Assembly (NCBI GenBank): GCA_046152925.1
Contig: JBJXFX010000148.1
Coordinates: 1-7,743, forward strand
From: CAMAUF01 sp046152925
Lineage (GTDB): Bacteria; Chloroflexota; Dehalococcoidia; Tepidiformales; Tepidiformaceae
DNA length: 7,743 bases
Direction: 5' to 3'
Shown: piece after piece, positions 1-6,544 of the stretch
Position numbering within the stretch: the stretch's first letter is position 1
How the letters are laid out: each line of letters opens with the position of its first letter
Notes under the pieces: model-generated
Told to the model about the DNA's origin: nothing
The model's input: the letters and a program-made list of their open reading frames with translations, nothing else
Databases searched by the model: none
Position numbers and translations under genes: made by a program

Positions 1-1
1 T

Positions 2-99
2 TGGCGGGAGTGCATGGGAGTCGAACCCACCCCCCGCCGCGCTTGCGACAGGGCAACCGTTTTGAAGACGGCGAGGACCACCGGATCCCCTCCACTCCC
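2..99 (-). tRNA. selC: Selenocysteine tRNA, anticodon TCA
   Basis: Read on the minus strand this folds as a full tRNA-Sec with encoded CCA. The acceptor GGGAGTGG pairs with GCACTCCC in seven of eight positions; the eighth is a G-G apposition. The D arm has a 6-bp stem (GGGATC/GGTCCT) and a four-base CGGT loop, which is the bacterial tRNA-Sec signature. The anticodon stem GCCGT/ACGGT closes the loop CTTCAAA, so the anticodon is TCA. The variable arm is a 9-bp stem (CCCTGTCGC/GCGGCGGGG, two G-U pairs) with an AAGC loop. The T arm is GTGGG-TTCGACT-CCCAT, and the discriminator base is G. This tRNA is charged with serine, converted by SelA and delivered to in-frame UGA codons by SelB. None of those genes is in view, and the sequence downstream of the tRNA lies outside the window. 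No clear promoter is seen in 100-218. Confidence 0.95.
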
Positions 100-218
100 C
101 CGCCGCCAAGCGTGCCCGAGCTGAGCCCCGGCCGCAACCTTTGCCACCGCTACCCCTGGCCCCAGCCCGTATGCGAGACTGGCCGCTCCGACGCCATTCC
201 CACTTCTGGAGGCCCCGC

Positions 219-980
219 ATGACCGACATCTCGAAGCTCTTCGACCTCACCGGCAAGGTCGCACTTGTCACCGGCGGCAGCCGGGGCCTCGGCAAGGAGA
301 TGGTGCTCGCCTTCGCCCAAGCCGGCGCCGATGTCGTCATCGCCAGCCGCAAGATGGATTCGTGCGAAGAGCTCGCAAGGGAGGTCCGCGAGACGACGGG
401 CCGCCGCGCCCTGCCGTACGCCTGCCATGTCGGTGATTGGGGCCAGGTCGAAGAGCTCGGCGAGGCGGCCTACGCCGAGTTCGGCAAGGTCGACGTGCTT
501 GTCAACAACGCCGGCATGTCGCCGCTTTACCCGCATGTCTCGCAAGTGAGCGAAGCGCTCTACGACAAGGTCCTCGACGTCAACCTCAAGGGGCCCTTCC
601 GCCTCACGGCGATGATCGGCACGCGGATGGTCGAGCAGGGTGGCGGTTCGATCATCATGGTCTCGAGCAACGGCTCAATGAACCCGCGCGCCGACATCAT
701 CCCCTACGCCGCCGCGAAGGCCGGCCTGAACGCGATGACTGTCGGCTTCGCGCACGCGTTCGGCCCAAAGGTCCGGGTCAACTGCATCATGCCCGGGCCC
801 TTCCTCACGGATATTTCGAAGGCCTGGGACATGGAGGGGTTCAACAAGCGCGCGGCGACGAACATTTTCCTGCGTCGCGGGGGCGAACCCAACGAGGTTG
901 TCGGCGCGGCGCTCTACTTCGCCTCCGACGCCTCCAGCTACACCACTGGGGCGGTGTTGCCGATCACCGGCGGGGGCTAG
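219..980 (+). CDS. SDR family NAD(P)-dependent oxidoreductase
   Basis: A 253-residue classical short-chain dehydrogenase/reductase, the usual length for the family. The Rossmann cofactor motif TGGSRGLG is at 18-25, NNAG at 96-99, and the structural Asn at 122 (DVNLKG). The catalytic Ser is 150, and YxxxK gives Tyr163 and Lys167. The segment after the catalytic site (MPGPFLTD, 191-198) and the C-terminal end (LPITGGG) are typical of the FabG/gluconate 5-dehydrogenase-like branch. The substrate cannot be told. The residue after the second strand is Arg44 in ASRK, which hints at NADPH, but that is inference. The ATG at 219 is chosen because GGAGG at 208-212 sits six bases upstream and the protein then starts like its family; an in-frame TTG at 141 would add an unlikely Pro/Arg-rich tail. 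It is the only plus-strand gene and converges on the lipoprotein gene with a 9-bp gap. Confidence 0.93.
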   Translation: MTDISKLFDLTGKVALVTGGSRGLGKEMVLAFAQAGADVVIASRKMDSCEELAREVRETTGRRALPYACHVGDWGQVEELGEAAYAEFGKVDVLVNNAGMSPLYPHVSQVSEALYDKVLDVNLKGPFRLTAMIGTRMVEQGGGSIIMVSSNGSMNPRADIIPYAAAKAGLNAMTVGFAHAFGPKVRVNCIMPGPFLTDISKAWDMEGFNKRAATNIFLRRGGEPNEVVGAALYFASDASSYTTGAVLPITGGG

Positions 981-989
981 CCGCTGGCG

Positions 990-1451
990 TCACTTGGCAT
1001 CGAGGCAGGCGTGAGCGATGCGCGGCCAGCGTTCGACCGTGTTATCGCGGCTATCGAGGATGAGCACCGCCTCGCCACGGTCGTCGGGGCGGATCCAGAG
1101 TTCGCGGTCACCCTTGTGGTAGCGCGTCTTTACGACGCCGGGGTCCACGCGGGCCTTGAGTTCGTATGGTCCCGCGAGCGCGTCGCCCGCCTCGTCCAGC
1201 GGGTCTGAGGCGAAGGTGATGACGCCGGTGGCGTCGCCCTGCTTCGTCACCGCCGCGACCACAAGGGCCGGCACCGTGAGCAGCTGGACGCGCTCCCAGC
1301 CACAGCCCTTGGGTGCTTTCTCTTCCCGCACGTCGTAACGGTTGCCGGTGGCGTCTTCCACGGTTGGCCCGGCCCAGCGGTCGGTGCACCCCGAGAGGAG
1401 CGCGCCGGTCGCACCAACGGCGAGCACTGGAAGCATCAACAACCAAACCAT
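990..1451 (-). CDS. Small putative lipoprotein of unknown function
   Basis: 153 residues. The N-terminus is a hydrophobic stretch (1-18) followed by the lipobox LSGC, with the lipidated Cys at 22, so the mature protein should be membrane-anchored on the outer face of the cytoplasmic membrane. The n-region MVWLLM has no Lys or Arg, which is unusual for a signal peptide, but no other start codon exists between here and the upstream in-frame stop. The mature part has no family I recognise; it is rich in charged residues and predicted strands (for example VITFASDP 77-84, ELWIRPDD 117-124). Two further cysteines, 50 and 149, could form a disulfide. The gene begins 30 bp after the CNNM-type gene and is probably cotranscribed with it. 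The ribosome binding site is weak. It ends 9 bp from the end of the convergent SDR gene. Confidence is high that it is a gene and low about its role. Confidence 0.75.
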   Translation of the reverse strand: MVWLLMLPVLAVGATGALLSGCTDRWAGPTVEDATGNRYDVREEKAPKGCGWERVQLLTVPALVVAAVTKQGDATGVITFASDPLDEAGDALAGPYELKARVDPGVVKTRYHKGDRELWIRPDDRGEAVLILDSRDNTVERWPRIAHACLDAK

Positions 1452-1481
1452 GGGGGCAGTATCCCACGTCTGGGCGGGGAG

Positions 1482-2759
1482 CTACTGCTTGGTGACGAGG
1501 ATCTTGTCGACACGGCGGCCGTCCATGTCGAGCACCTCGATCTTCAGGCCCTCGTATTCGAAGGTCGCCGACGCCTCGGGCACGCGCCCCAGCTCCGCAA
1601 AGACGAGGCCGCCCACGGTCTGGAAATCCCGCTCCTCCTCGGGCTCGGGCAGCGCGAACCGCTCCGCAAAGTCCTCGAAGGGCAGCATGCCGTCGACGAG
1701 GAAGCTGCCGTCGTCGCGCTCGAGGATCGCCGGACGGTCCTCTTCGTCGCTCGACGAGAGCTCGCCGACGACCTCCTCGATCACGTCGGCGTGGGTCACC
1801 ATGCCCTGCGTGCCGCCGAATTCGTCGACAACCAGTGCGACGCTCACGGCGGCTCGGCGCATTTCGGCGAGCGCGTCGAGCGCTGACATCGATTCGGGCA
1901 AGAAGTGGGCCGGCCGGACCAATCGTTCGAGGTTGGGGACTTCGCCTTTGAGCGATGCCGACCAGAGGTCGCGGACCGAGACGAAGCCGAGGACTTCGTC
2001 GAGGTTTTCGCGGCACACCGGGAAGCGCGAATGCGACGAGTCCGCGGCCTTGTGCAGCGTCTCTTCGATTGGGTCGGCCAGGTCGAGCCAGTCGATCCGG
2101 ACGCGGGGCGTCATGATCTCGGAGAGCTTGCGTTCGTCGAGCTCGAAGACGTCCATCACCATCTCGTGCTCGACCTGGGAGACGACGCCGGCCTCTTTCG
2201 CCTCCGCCATCGTGACGCGGATCTCCTCGTGGCTCATTTCGGCGTCGTTTTTCGAGCGGCCGCCAAGGAGCCGTAGCAGAAGGTCGGTCGAGATGCTCAG
2301 CAGCCAGACTACCGGCGCCGAGACGCGCGCGAGGATTTGCATCGGTCGCGCGACTGTCGAGGCGATCGCCTCGGGGTGCCGCAACGCGAGCCGTTTGGGG
2401 ACGAGCTCGCCGGCGACGAGCGAGAGGTAGGTGATGATCGCGACCACGATCGCGACTGCCAGAATGCTGGCCCACGATTCCGAGACCACGGACTCAAGGC
2501 TGTTGGCGACGGGGTCGGAGAGTGTTGCCCCACCAAACGCGCCGGCCAAGATCCCGACGAGCGTGATCCCGATTTGGGCGGTGGAGAGGAAGCGGTTGGG
2601 TTCGTCGGCGAGGGAGAGGGCCGCCCGCGCACCGCTCGACCCGCGCTCCGCGCGGCTCTGGAGGCGGGCCCGCTTCGAGGCTAGGACGGCCAACTCGGCC
2701 ATGGAGAGGAAGCCGTTCAACACGATCAGCGCGAGGACGATGAGCGCGTTCGTGATCAT
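1482..2759 (-). CDS. CNNM/CorC (HlyC/CorC, UPF0053) family transporter-like protein with CBS domains
   Basis: 425 residues in the standard family order. An N-terminal DUF21/CNNM membrane domain has hydrophobic segments near 1-25, 60-80, 97-118 and 142-165, and carries the conserved small-residue motif SMAELAVLASKR (19-30) and GELVPK (117-122). A cytoplasmic CBS pair follows: the first begins at IMTPRVRIDWLDL (215-227) and the second ends at VVDEFGGTQGMVTHADVIEEVVGEL (310-334). The C-terminal CorC_HlyC domain (about 350-425) contains the typical DFQTVGGLVF. Members of this family bind ATP or Mg2+ at the CBS module and are linked to magnesium or cobalt efflux and to Mg2+ homeostasis; older haemolysin names are misleading. 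No Shine-Dalgarno is visible before the ATG at 2759, and the leader contains two overlapping hairpins. The lipoprotein gene follows closely on the same strand. Family assignment is firm; the transported ion is inferred. Confidence 0.93.
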   Translation of the reverse strand: MITNALIVLALIVLNGFLSMAELAVLASKRARLQSRAERGSSGARAALSLADEPNRFLSTAQIGITLVGILAGAFGGATLSDPVANSLESVVSESWASILAVAIVVAIITYLSLVAGELVPKRLALRHPEAIASTVARPMQILARVSAPVVWLLSISTDLLLRLLGGRSKNDAEMSHEEIRVTMAEAKEAGVVSQVEHEMVMDVFELDERKLSEIMTPRVRIDWLDLADPIEETLHKAADSSHSRFPVCRENLDEVLGFVSVRDLWSASLKGEVPNLERLVRPAHFLPESMSALDALAEMRRAAVSVALVVDEFGGTQGMVTHADVIEEVVGELSSSDEEDRPAILERDDGSFLVDGMLPFEDFAERFALPEPEEERDFQTVGGLVFAELGRVPEASATFEYEGLKIEVLDMDGRRVDKILVTKQ

Positions 2760-2771
2760 GGACGGTGCGCC

Positions 2772-2798
2772 GCCCGTTGGGCGTGGGATAACACGCCC
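2772..2798 (-). promoter_or_regulatory. Two overlapping hairpins in the leader of the CNNM-type gene
   Basis: GCCC-GTT-GGGC (2772-2782) and the perfect 7-bp stem GGGCGTG-GGATAA-CACGCCC (2779-2798) share the bases GGGC at 2779-2782, so the two structures exclude one another. They lie 13-39 bases upstream of the ATG at 2759, where no ribosome binding site is otherwise visible. This could be a simple regulatory switch, a protein-binding palindrome, or chance in GC-rich DNA. Function is inference. Confidence 0.3.
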
Positions 2799-2823
2799 GC
2801 TAGGGTAGCACGCCGCAAGCAGC

Positions 2824-2837
2824 GGCCGTCATCGGCC
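2824..2837. repeat. Short perfect hairpin GGCCG-TCAT-CGGCC
   Basis: A 5-bp perfect inverted repeat with a four-base loop, in the gap between the DinB-fold gene and the CNNM-type gene. No T-run follows on either strand, so it is not a standard intrinsic terminator. It is one of several palindromes crowded into 2760-2936. Confidence 0.35.
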
Positions 2838-2867
2838 ACTTGGGCTTTGGTTTGGGGGACAAACGGG

Positions 2868-2905
2868 AAGGGGGGCCAGGGTGCGTTGACGCCCCAGCCC
2901 CCCTT
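2868..2905. repeat. Long intergenic hairpin downstream of the Rieske-DinB pair
   Basis: AAGGGGGGC (2868-2876) and GCCCCCCTT (2897-2905) form a perfect 9-bp outer stem. Inside it GGG (2879-2881) pairs with CCC (2893-2895) and GCG (2883-2885) with CGC (2890-2892) around a TTGA loop. It starts about 30 bp past the DinB-fold stop codon. There is no long T-run on the minus-strand exit side (TTCCCGTTTG), so it is a weak or factor-assisted terminator at best. The G-run/C-run stem resembles the dispersed palindromic elements common between genes in high-GC bacteria. A smaller hairpin GAGGG-AAA-CCCTC (2909-2919) lies beside it. Confidence 0.5.
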
Positions 2906-2936
2906 GGAGAGGGAAACCCTCGGATTTGCGGCGCGC

Positions 2937-3422
2937 TTAGGCGGCGCCGGCCGCCGCGAGCGCTTCCGCGACGTGCTGCTGTTCGTGGGCGACCGTCAGG
3001 AGACTCACGACGTCCGCGATCGTCATCTCCGTGCCCGCGAACGGCACCTTCTTCTCCAGGTCCACGGGTTGGAGCTTTTGCATCGCCATCCAGCAGATGC
3101 CGTGGGCGGTGTTGAGCTCGACCTCGATGAAGCGAGGGGTGAGCTGGGAGAATTTCTTCACGCCTTCGGCGTTGCCCGCGTGGATCTGGTCCCAGGTCAG
3201 GTTCATGGCCTGGCCCTTGACCAAGCCATCGACGAGGCCTGAGAAGCGGTACGCCGAGTCGATCATGTGCCGGAAGGTGTCGCCCGCCGACCACGTGCCG
3301 GCCCCGGCTTTGGCGAAGTTGCCGGTGGCGACGGCCCTTTTGACGGCAGCCTCGCTAGCGGCCCACTGGGCCTTCGCGTTGGTGATTAGGTCGGCGCGGC
3401 TTGTGAGTGTCGCTGTTGCCAA
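2937..3422 (-). CDS. DinB-fold family protein
   Basis: 161 residues, mostly alpha-helical, matching the DinB/YfiT-like four-helix bundle family in length and pattern. The usual three metal-binding histidines are present: His52 in the early segment WSAGDTFRHMIDS (44-56), and His146 and His150 in the late AHEQQHVAEAL motif (145-155). Family members are metal-dependent thiol transferases or isomerases (bacillithiol or mycothiol users), and many have no known substrate, so no reaction can be assigned. The start codon is TTG at 3422. It is supported by AAGGAGG five bases upstream, and no other start has comparable support. The preceding Rieske gene ends only 10 bp away and its TAA overlaps the ribosome binding site, so the two genes are very likely translated together. 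This points to a role with the Rieske oxygenase, such as processing or detoxifying a product; that is inference. Confidence 0.85.
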   Translation of the reverse strand: MATATLTSRADLITNAKAQWAASEAAVKRAVATGNFAKAGAGTWSAGDTFRHMIDSAYRFSGLVDGLVKGQAMNLTWDQIHAGNAEGVKKFSQLTPRFIEVELNTAHGICWMAMQKLQPVDLEKKVPFAGTEMTIADVVSLLTVAHEQQHVAEALAAAGAA

Positions 3423-3427
3423 AGTCC

Positions 3428-3432
3428 CCTCC

Positions 3433-3434
<2 letters not shown>
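3428..3434 (-). promoter_or_regulatory. Ribosome binding site that sets the TTG start of the DinB-fold gene
   Basis: On the minus strand the sequence reads AAGGAGG, then GGACT, then TTG. The first two bases of the site are also the last two of the Rieske TAA stop codon. This near-perfect site explains use of the rare TTG start and indicates translational coupling. Confidence 0.8.
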
Positions 3435-4734
<1,300 letters not shown>

Positions 4735-4740
4735 ATGCCT

Positions 4741-4804
4741 ACCCTCGGCGCGAAAAGTGTCCGGGTGTCTCCCGGCGGCGCACACGCTACGCAGATCCGA
4801 GGGT
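4741..4804 (-). promoter_or_regulatory. Possible Shine-Dalgarno-sequestering leader of the Rieske gene
   Basis: ACCCTCGG at 4741-4748 and CCGAGGGT at 4797-4804 are an exact 8-bp inverted repeat. In the minus-strand transcript the upstream ACCCTCGG can pair with CCGAGGGT, which contains the GAGGG ribosome binding site of the ATG at 4734. Between the arms sits another perfect hairpin, CCGGG-TGTCT-CCCGG (4761-4775). If formed, the structure would hide the start site, giving a means of control by a ligand, temperature or protein. The pairing is seen; the regulation is inferred. Confidence 0.4.
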
Positions 4805-4827
4805 GAATCAGAGGGCCGTTTGGTCCT

Positions 4828-4859
4828 GGGCGACGCCCCAAGGGGCCCTGAGGCTCAGG
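4828..4859. repeat. Three abutting palindromes upstream of the Rieske gene
   Basis: GGGCG-A-CGCCC (4828-4838), GCCCC-AA-GGGGC (4835-4846) and CCTGAG-G-CTCAGG (4847-4859) are perfect inverted repeats packed into 32 bp, about 95-125 bp before the Rieske start. The third has the size of a dimeric regulator site. They could equally be part of a dispersed intergenic repeat. No regulator gene is nearby. Confidence 0.4.
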
Positions 4860-5021
4860 ATTGAGATGGCGCGGCAGGCGTTGACCCGGACGGGCTCAAG
4901 GGCGAGCGCTTCGTCGTCCACCCAGTCACCTTGGCAGCATCGAGGTAATCATCGTGACGGACCGCCGTATCGTGTCCTTCATCGCCGCTCCCGAGGAGTA
5001 ATGCCTGTAATTCAGCGACAT

Positions 5022-5054
5022 AAAAACCCCTCTCCCGCGAAGTCGGGAGAGGGG
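5022..5054 (-). terminator. Intrinsic terminator of the luciferase-like monooxygenase gene
   Basis: Minus-strand transcription leaving the luciferase-like gene (stop at 5090) meets an 11-bp perfect stem, CCCCTCTCCCG (5027-5037) with CGGGAGAGGGG (5044-5054), a six-base loop, and then TTTTT (5026-5022). This is a textbook rho-independent terminator 36 bp past the stop codon. Confidence 0.85.
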
Positions 5055-5070
5055 CCGGGGGTGAGGGCGG
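5022..5070. repeat. Probable dispersed palindromic element carrying the terminator
   Basis: The terminator stem and its flank (GGCCGGGGGTGAGGG, 5053-5067) match, from memory, a CCCTCACCCCCGGCCCCTCTCCCG-type palindrome repeated between genes in many high-GC bacteria. Only one copy of this exact form is in the window, so repetition in this genome is not shown here. Confidence 0.4.
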
Positions 5071-5089
5071 CTGCGTCGCCGCTCCGCTT

Positions 5090-6412
5090 CTACTTCTTCG
5101 CCGCCGCCCTGGTCGCCGCTTCCACATCGAGGCCCGGCATCATCGCGCCTTGGGCCTGCACGTCGAACGGGCTCTTCAGGTCGAGCGATTTACCCATCTC
5201 CCGGACGGCGGGGATGACTTCCTCGCCGAACAGACGGAGCGAGCGCATCGCGTCTTCGTGGTCCATCGCGCCGTCCCCGTCCCAGAAGAAGATGCTGCCA
5301 GGTCGCAGGTACTCAAGGACGTGGCGCACCTTCGGGATGACCGTCTTGGGCGTCCCCCAGATGATGCTCATCTTGTCGCTCTGCTGCTCGAAGGTGCCGT
5401 TGTAGTCGGCTGCCTGCCGCTTCTGCTCGTCCGTGGCCTGCTGATTGAACTGCTCGACGCGGCCTCGCGATTGGGCGGCTGCGAAGCTCGTCACGGTCGG
5501 CAAGAGCTGCGTCCGGCTCGTGAGGCCCGGAAGGTTCTGGAGGTACGGCCGCACGTTGCCCTGGTTCCCTTCGAGGAACGGGTTGCTCGGGCCTTGGACG
5601 TACTTGCGGGCCGCCGCCTCCGCCAGCTCTTCGGTCTCGTCGACGTGGACTTTGAAGAGGTAGCCGCGGTGTTCGGTGCCCGACTCGTAGCCGTATTCCT
5701 TGGCCCGCTCCGAGTAGTAGTTGTACGACTGGAGCGTCGGTTCGAGCTCGGTCGCGAGCATGACGTAGGGGTAGCGGTGCTTGGCCGACCAGTCGACGGT
5801 GTTCTTCGACATGATCCCGGGGATCCAGATCGGCGGGTGCGGGTCCTGGTAGGGCCGCGACCAGGGGTTCACGTAGCGGTACTGGTAGTGGTCGCCTTCC
5901 CAGCGGAAGGGGCCCGGCTGCGTCCAGGTCTTCACGACGAAGTCGTGGGCTTCCTGAAAGCGTTCCCAGTTGTAGGGCGCCTGGCCATTGTGGGCGACGC
6001 TTTCGCGGCCAGTGCCGCGCACCCAGCCCGTGACGAGCCGGCCACGCGAGATCATGTCGATCTCGGCGAGCTCTTCCGCGAGCCAGAGCGGGTCGTCCCA
6101 AATCGGGAGGACGTTGCCGAGGAGGACGATCTTCGCCTTCTTGGTGATCCGGGCGAGGATCGCGGCTTCGACGTTCATCACCTGGCCCATGCAGAACGGC
6201 GTGCTGTGGTGCTCGTTCAGCATCAGGCCATCGAAGCCCATCTCTTCCGCGTAGACCTTCTCGTCGAGGTAGCGGTTATAGAGTTCGGCCCCGAGCTTCG
6301 GGTCATACTCGGCGTTCGAGATGCCGAGGTCGGTGATGTCGCGACCTGTAGCTCCGAAATAGCCGGAGCGCTGGTCCTGGTATGGCCGCTCTGTGAAATA
6401 GCCAACGAACAT
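5090..6412 (-). CDS. Luciferase-like (LLM class) flavin-dependent monooxygenase
   Basis: 440 residues with the pattern of the bacterial luciferase-like TIM-barrel family, which uses FMNH2 or reduced F420. Visible hallmarks are EEMGFDGLMLNEHH (56-69), LGNVLPIWDDPLWLAEELAEIDMISRGRLVTGWVRGTG (98-135; the SRGRL...GxxRG segment shapes the flavin site), and the NPWSRPYQDPHPPIWIPG strand (182-199). The last third has a longer-than-usual helical part rich in Gln and Asn (310-346) before the conserved WGTPKTVIPKV and FFWDGDGAMDHEDAMRSLRLFGEEVIPAV. The cofactor and substrate cannot be told; relatives oxidise alkanes, sulfonates, nitriles and small metabolites. The ATG at 6412 is chosen over a TTG at 6496 because the fold starts there (MFVGYFTERPYQD) and the best -10 box lies between them. 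It appears to be a single-gene unit with its own terminator. Confidence 0.92.
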   Translation of the reverse strand: MFVGYFTERPYQDQRSGYFGATGRDITDLGISNAEYDPKLGAELYNRYLDEKVYAEEMGFDGLMLNEHHSTPFCMGQVMNVEAAILARITKKAKIVLLGNVLPIWDDPLWLAEELAEIDMISRGRLVTGWVRGTGRESVAHNGQAPYNWERFQEAHDFVVKTWTQPGPFRWEGDHYQYRYVNPWSRPYQDPHPPIWIPGIMSKNTVDWSAKHRYPYVMLATELEPTLQSYNYYSERAKEYGYESGTEHRGYLFKVHVDETEELAEAAARKYVQGPSNPFLEGNQGNVRPYLQNLPGLTSRTQLLPTVTSFAAAQSRGRVEQFNQQATDEQKRQAADYNGTFEQQSDKMSIIWGTPKTVIPKVRHVLEYLRPGSIFFWDGDGAMDHEDAMRSLRLFGEEVIPAVREMGKSLDLKSPFDVQAQGAMMPGLDVEAATRAAAKK

Positions 6413-6473
6413 GCGTTGCCCCCGCAGGCAGCAGAGAGGACGAGCGTCCGCCAGCCGCCGGATGTTGGCGCGG

Positions 6474-6479
6474 AGTATA
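6474..6479 (-). promoter_or_regulatory. Candidate -10 box for the luciferase-like gene
   Basis: Minus-strand TATACT differs from TATAAT by one base and would give a leader of about 55 bases before the ATG at 6412. At 17-bp spacing the -35 position reads TACCTA, which is poor; a TTGAAA (6491-6496) is only 11 bp away, too close. The spacer contains an alternating GC run (6480-6488). Moderately suggestive only. Confidence 0.35.
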
Positions 6480-6544
6480 CGCGCGCGCCCTTTCAATAGG
6501 TAGCATCGGGCTAACCTTTACAGGGCGAGGCGGAGGGGATGCGA

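Larger units (their letters stand above)
4735..5089. other. 355-bp gene-free region between the Rieske and luciferase-like genes
   Basis: From left to right it holds the structured Rieske leader (4741-4804), a palindrome cluster (4828-4859), about 160 bp without a recognised element (4860-5021), and the terminator of the luciferase-like gene (5022-5054). I find no convincing -35/-10 pair for the Rieske gene. The minus strand of roughly 4810-5000 has two short open stretches in different frames with G/C-rich third codon positions, but no recognisable protein. Confidence 0.6.

Noticed and set aside
141..218. Upstream TTG start for the SDR gene
   Set aside because: It adds 26 Pro/Arg-rich residues unlike the family, while the ATG at 219 has GGAGG at ideal distance.
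961..995. Bidirectional terminator between the convergent SDR and lipoprotein genes
   Set aside because: Only the 8-bp palindrome GGCTAGCC is seen at the SDR stop; there is no stem with a T-run on either strand.
1108..2475. Arg-rich minus-strand open frame overlapping the CNNM-type and lipoprotein genes
   Set aside because: It overlaps two recognised genes in another frame and has the low-complexity Arg/Ala/Gly/Pro composition of an out-of-frame GC-rich sequence.
4735..4785. GTG start for the Rieske gene at 4785
   Set aside because: No ribosome binding site is seen there, and the extra 17 residues cover the leader hairpin; the ATG at 4734 has GAGGG seven bases upstream.
6413..6496. TTG start for the luciferase-like gene at 6496
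   Set aside because: The extra 28 residues are Arg-rich and unlike the family, and the likely -10 box lies within them.
5150..6499. Long open frame on the plus strand opposite the luciferase-like gene
   Set aside because: Same effect: it is the antisense of a well-recognised enzyme, with biased composition and no ribosome binding site.
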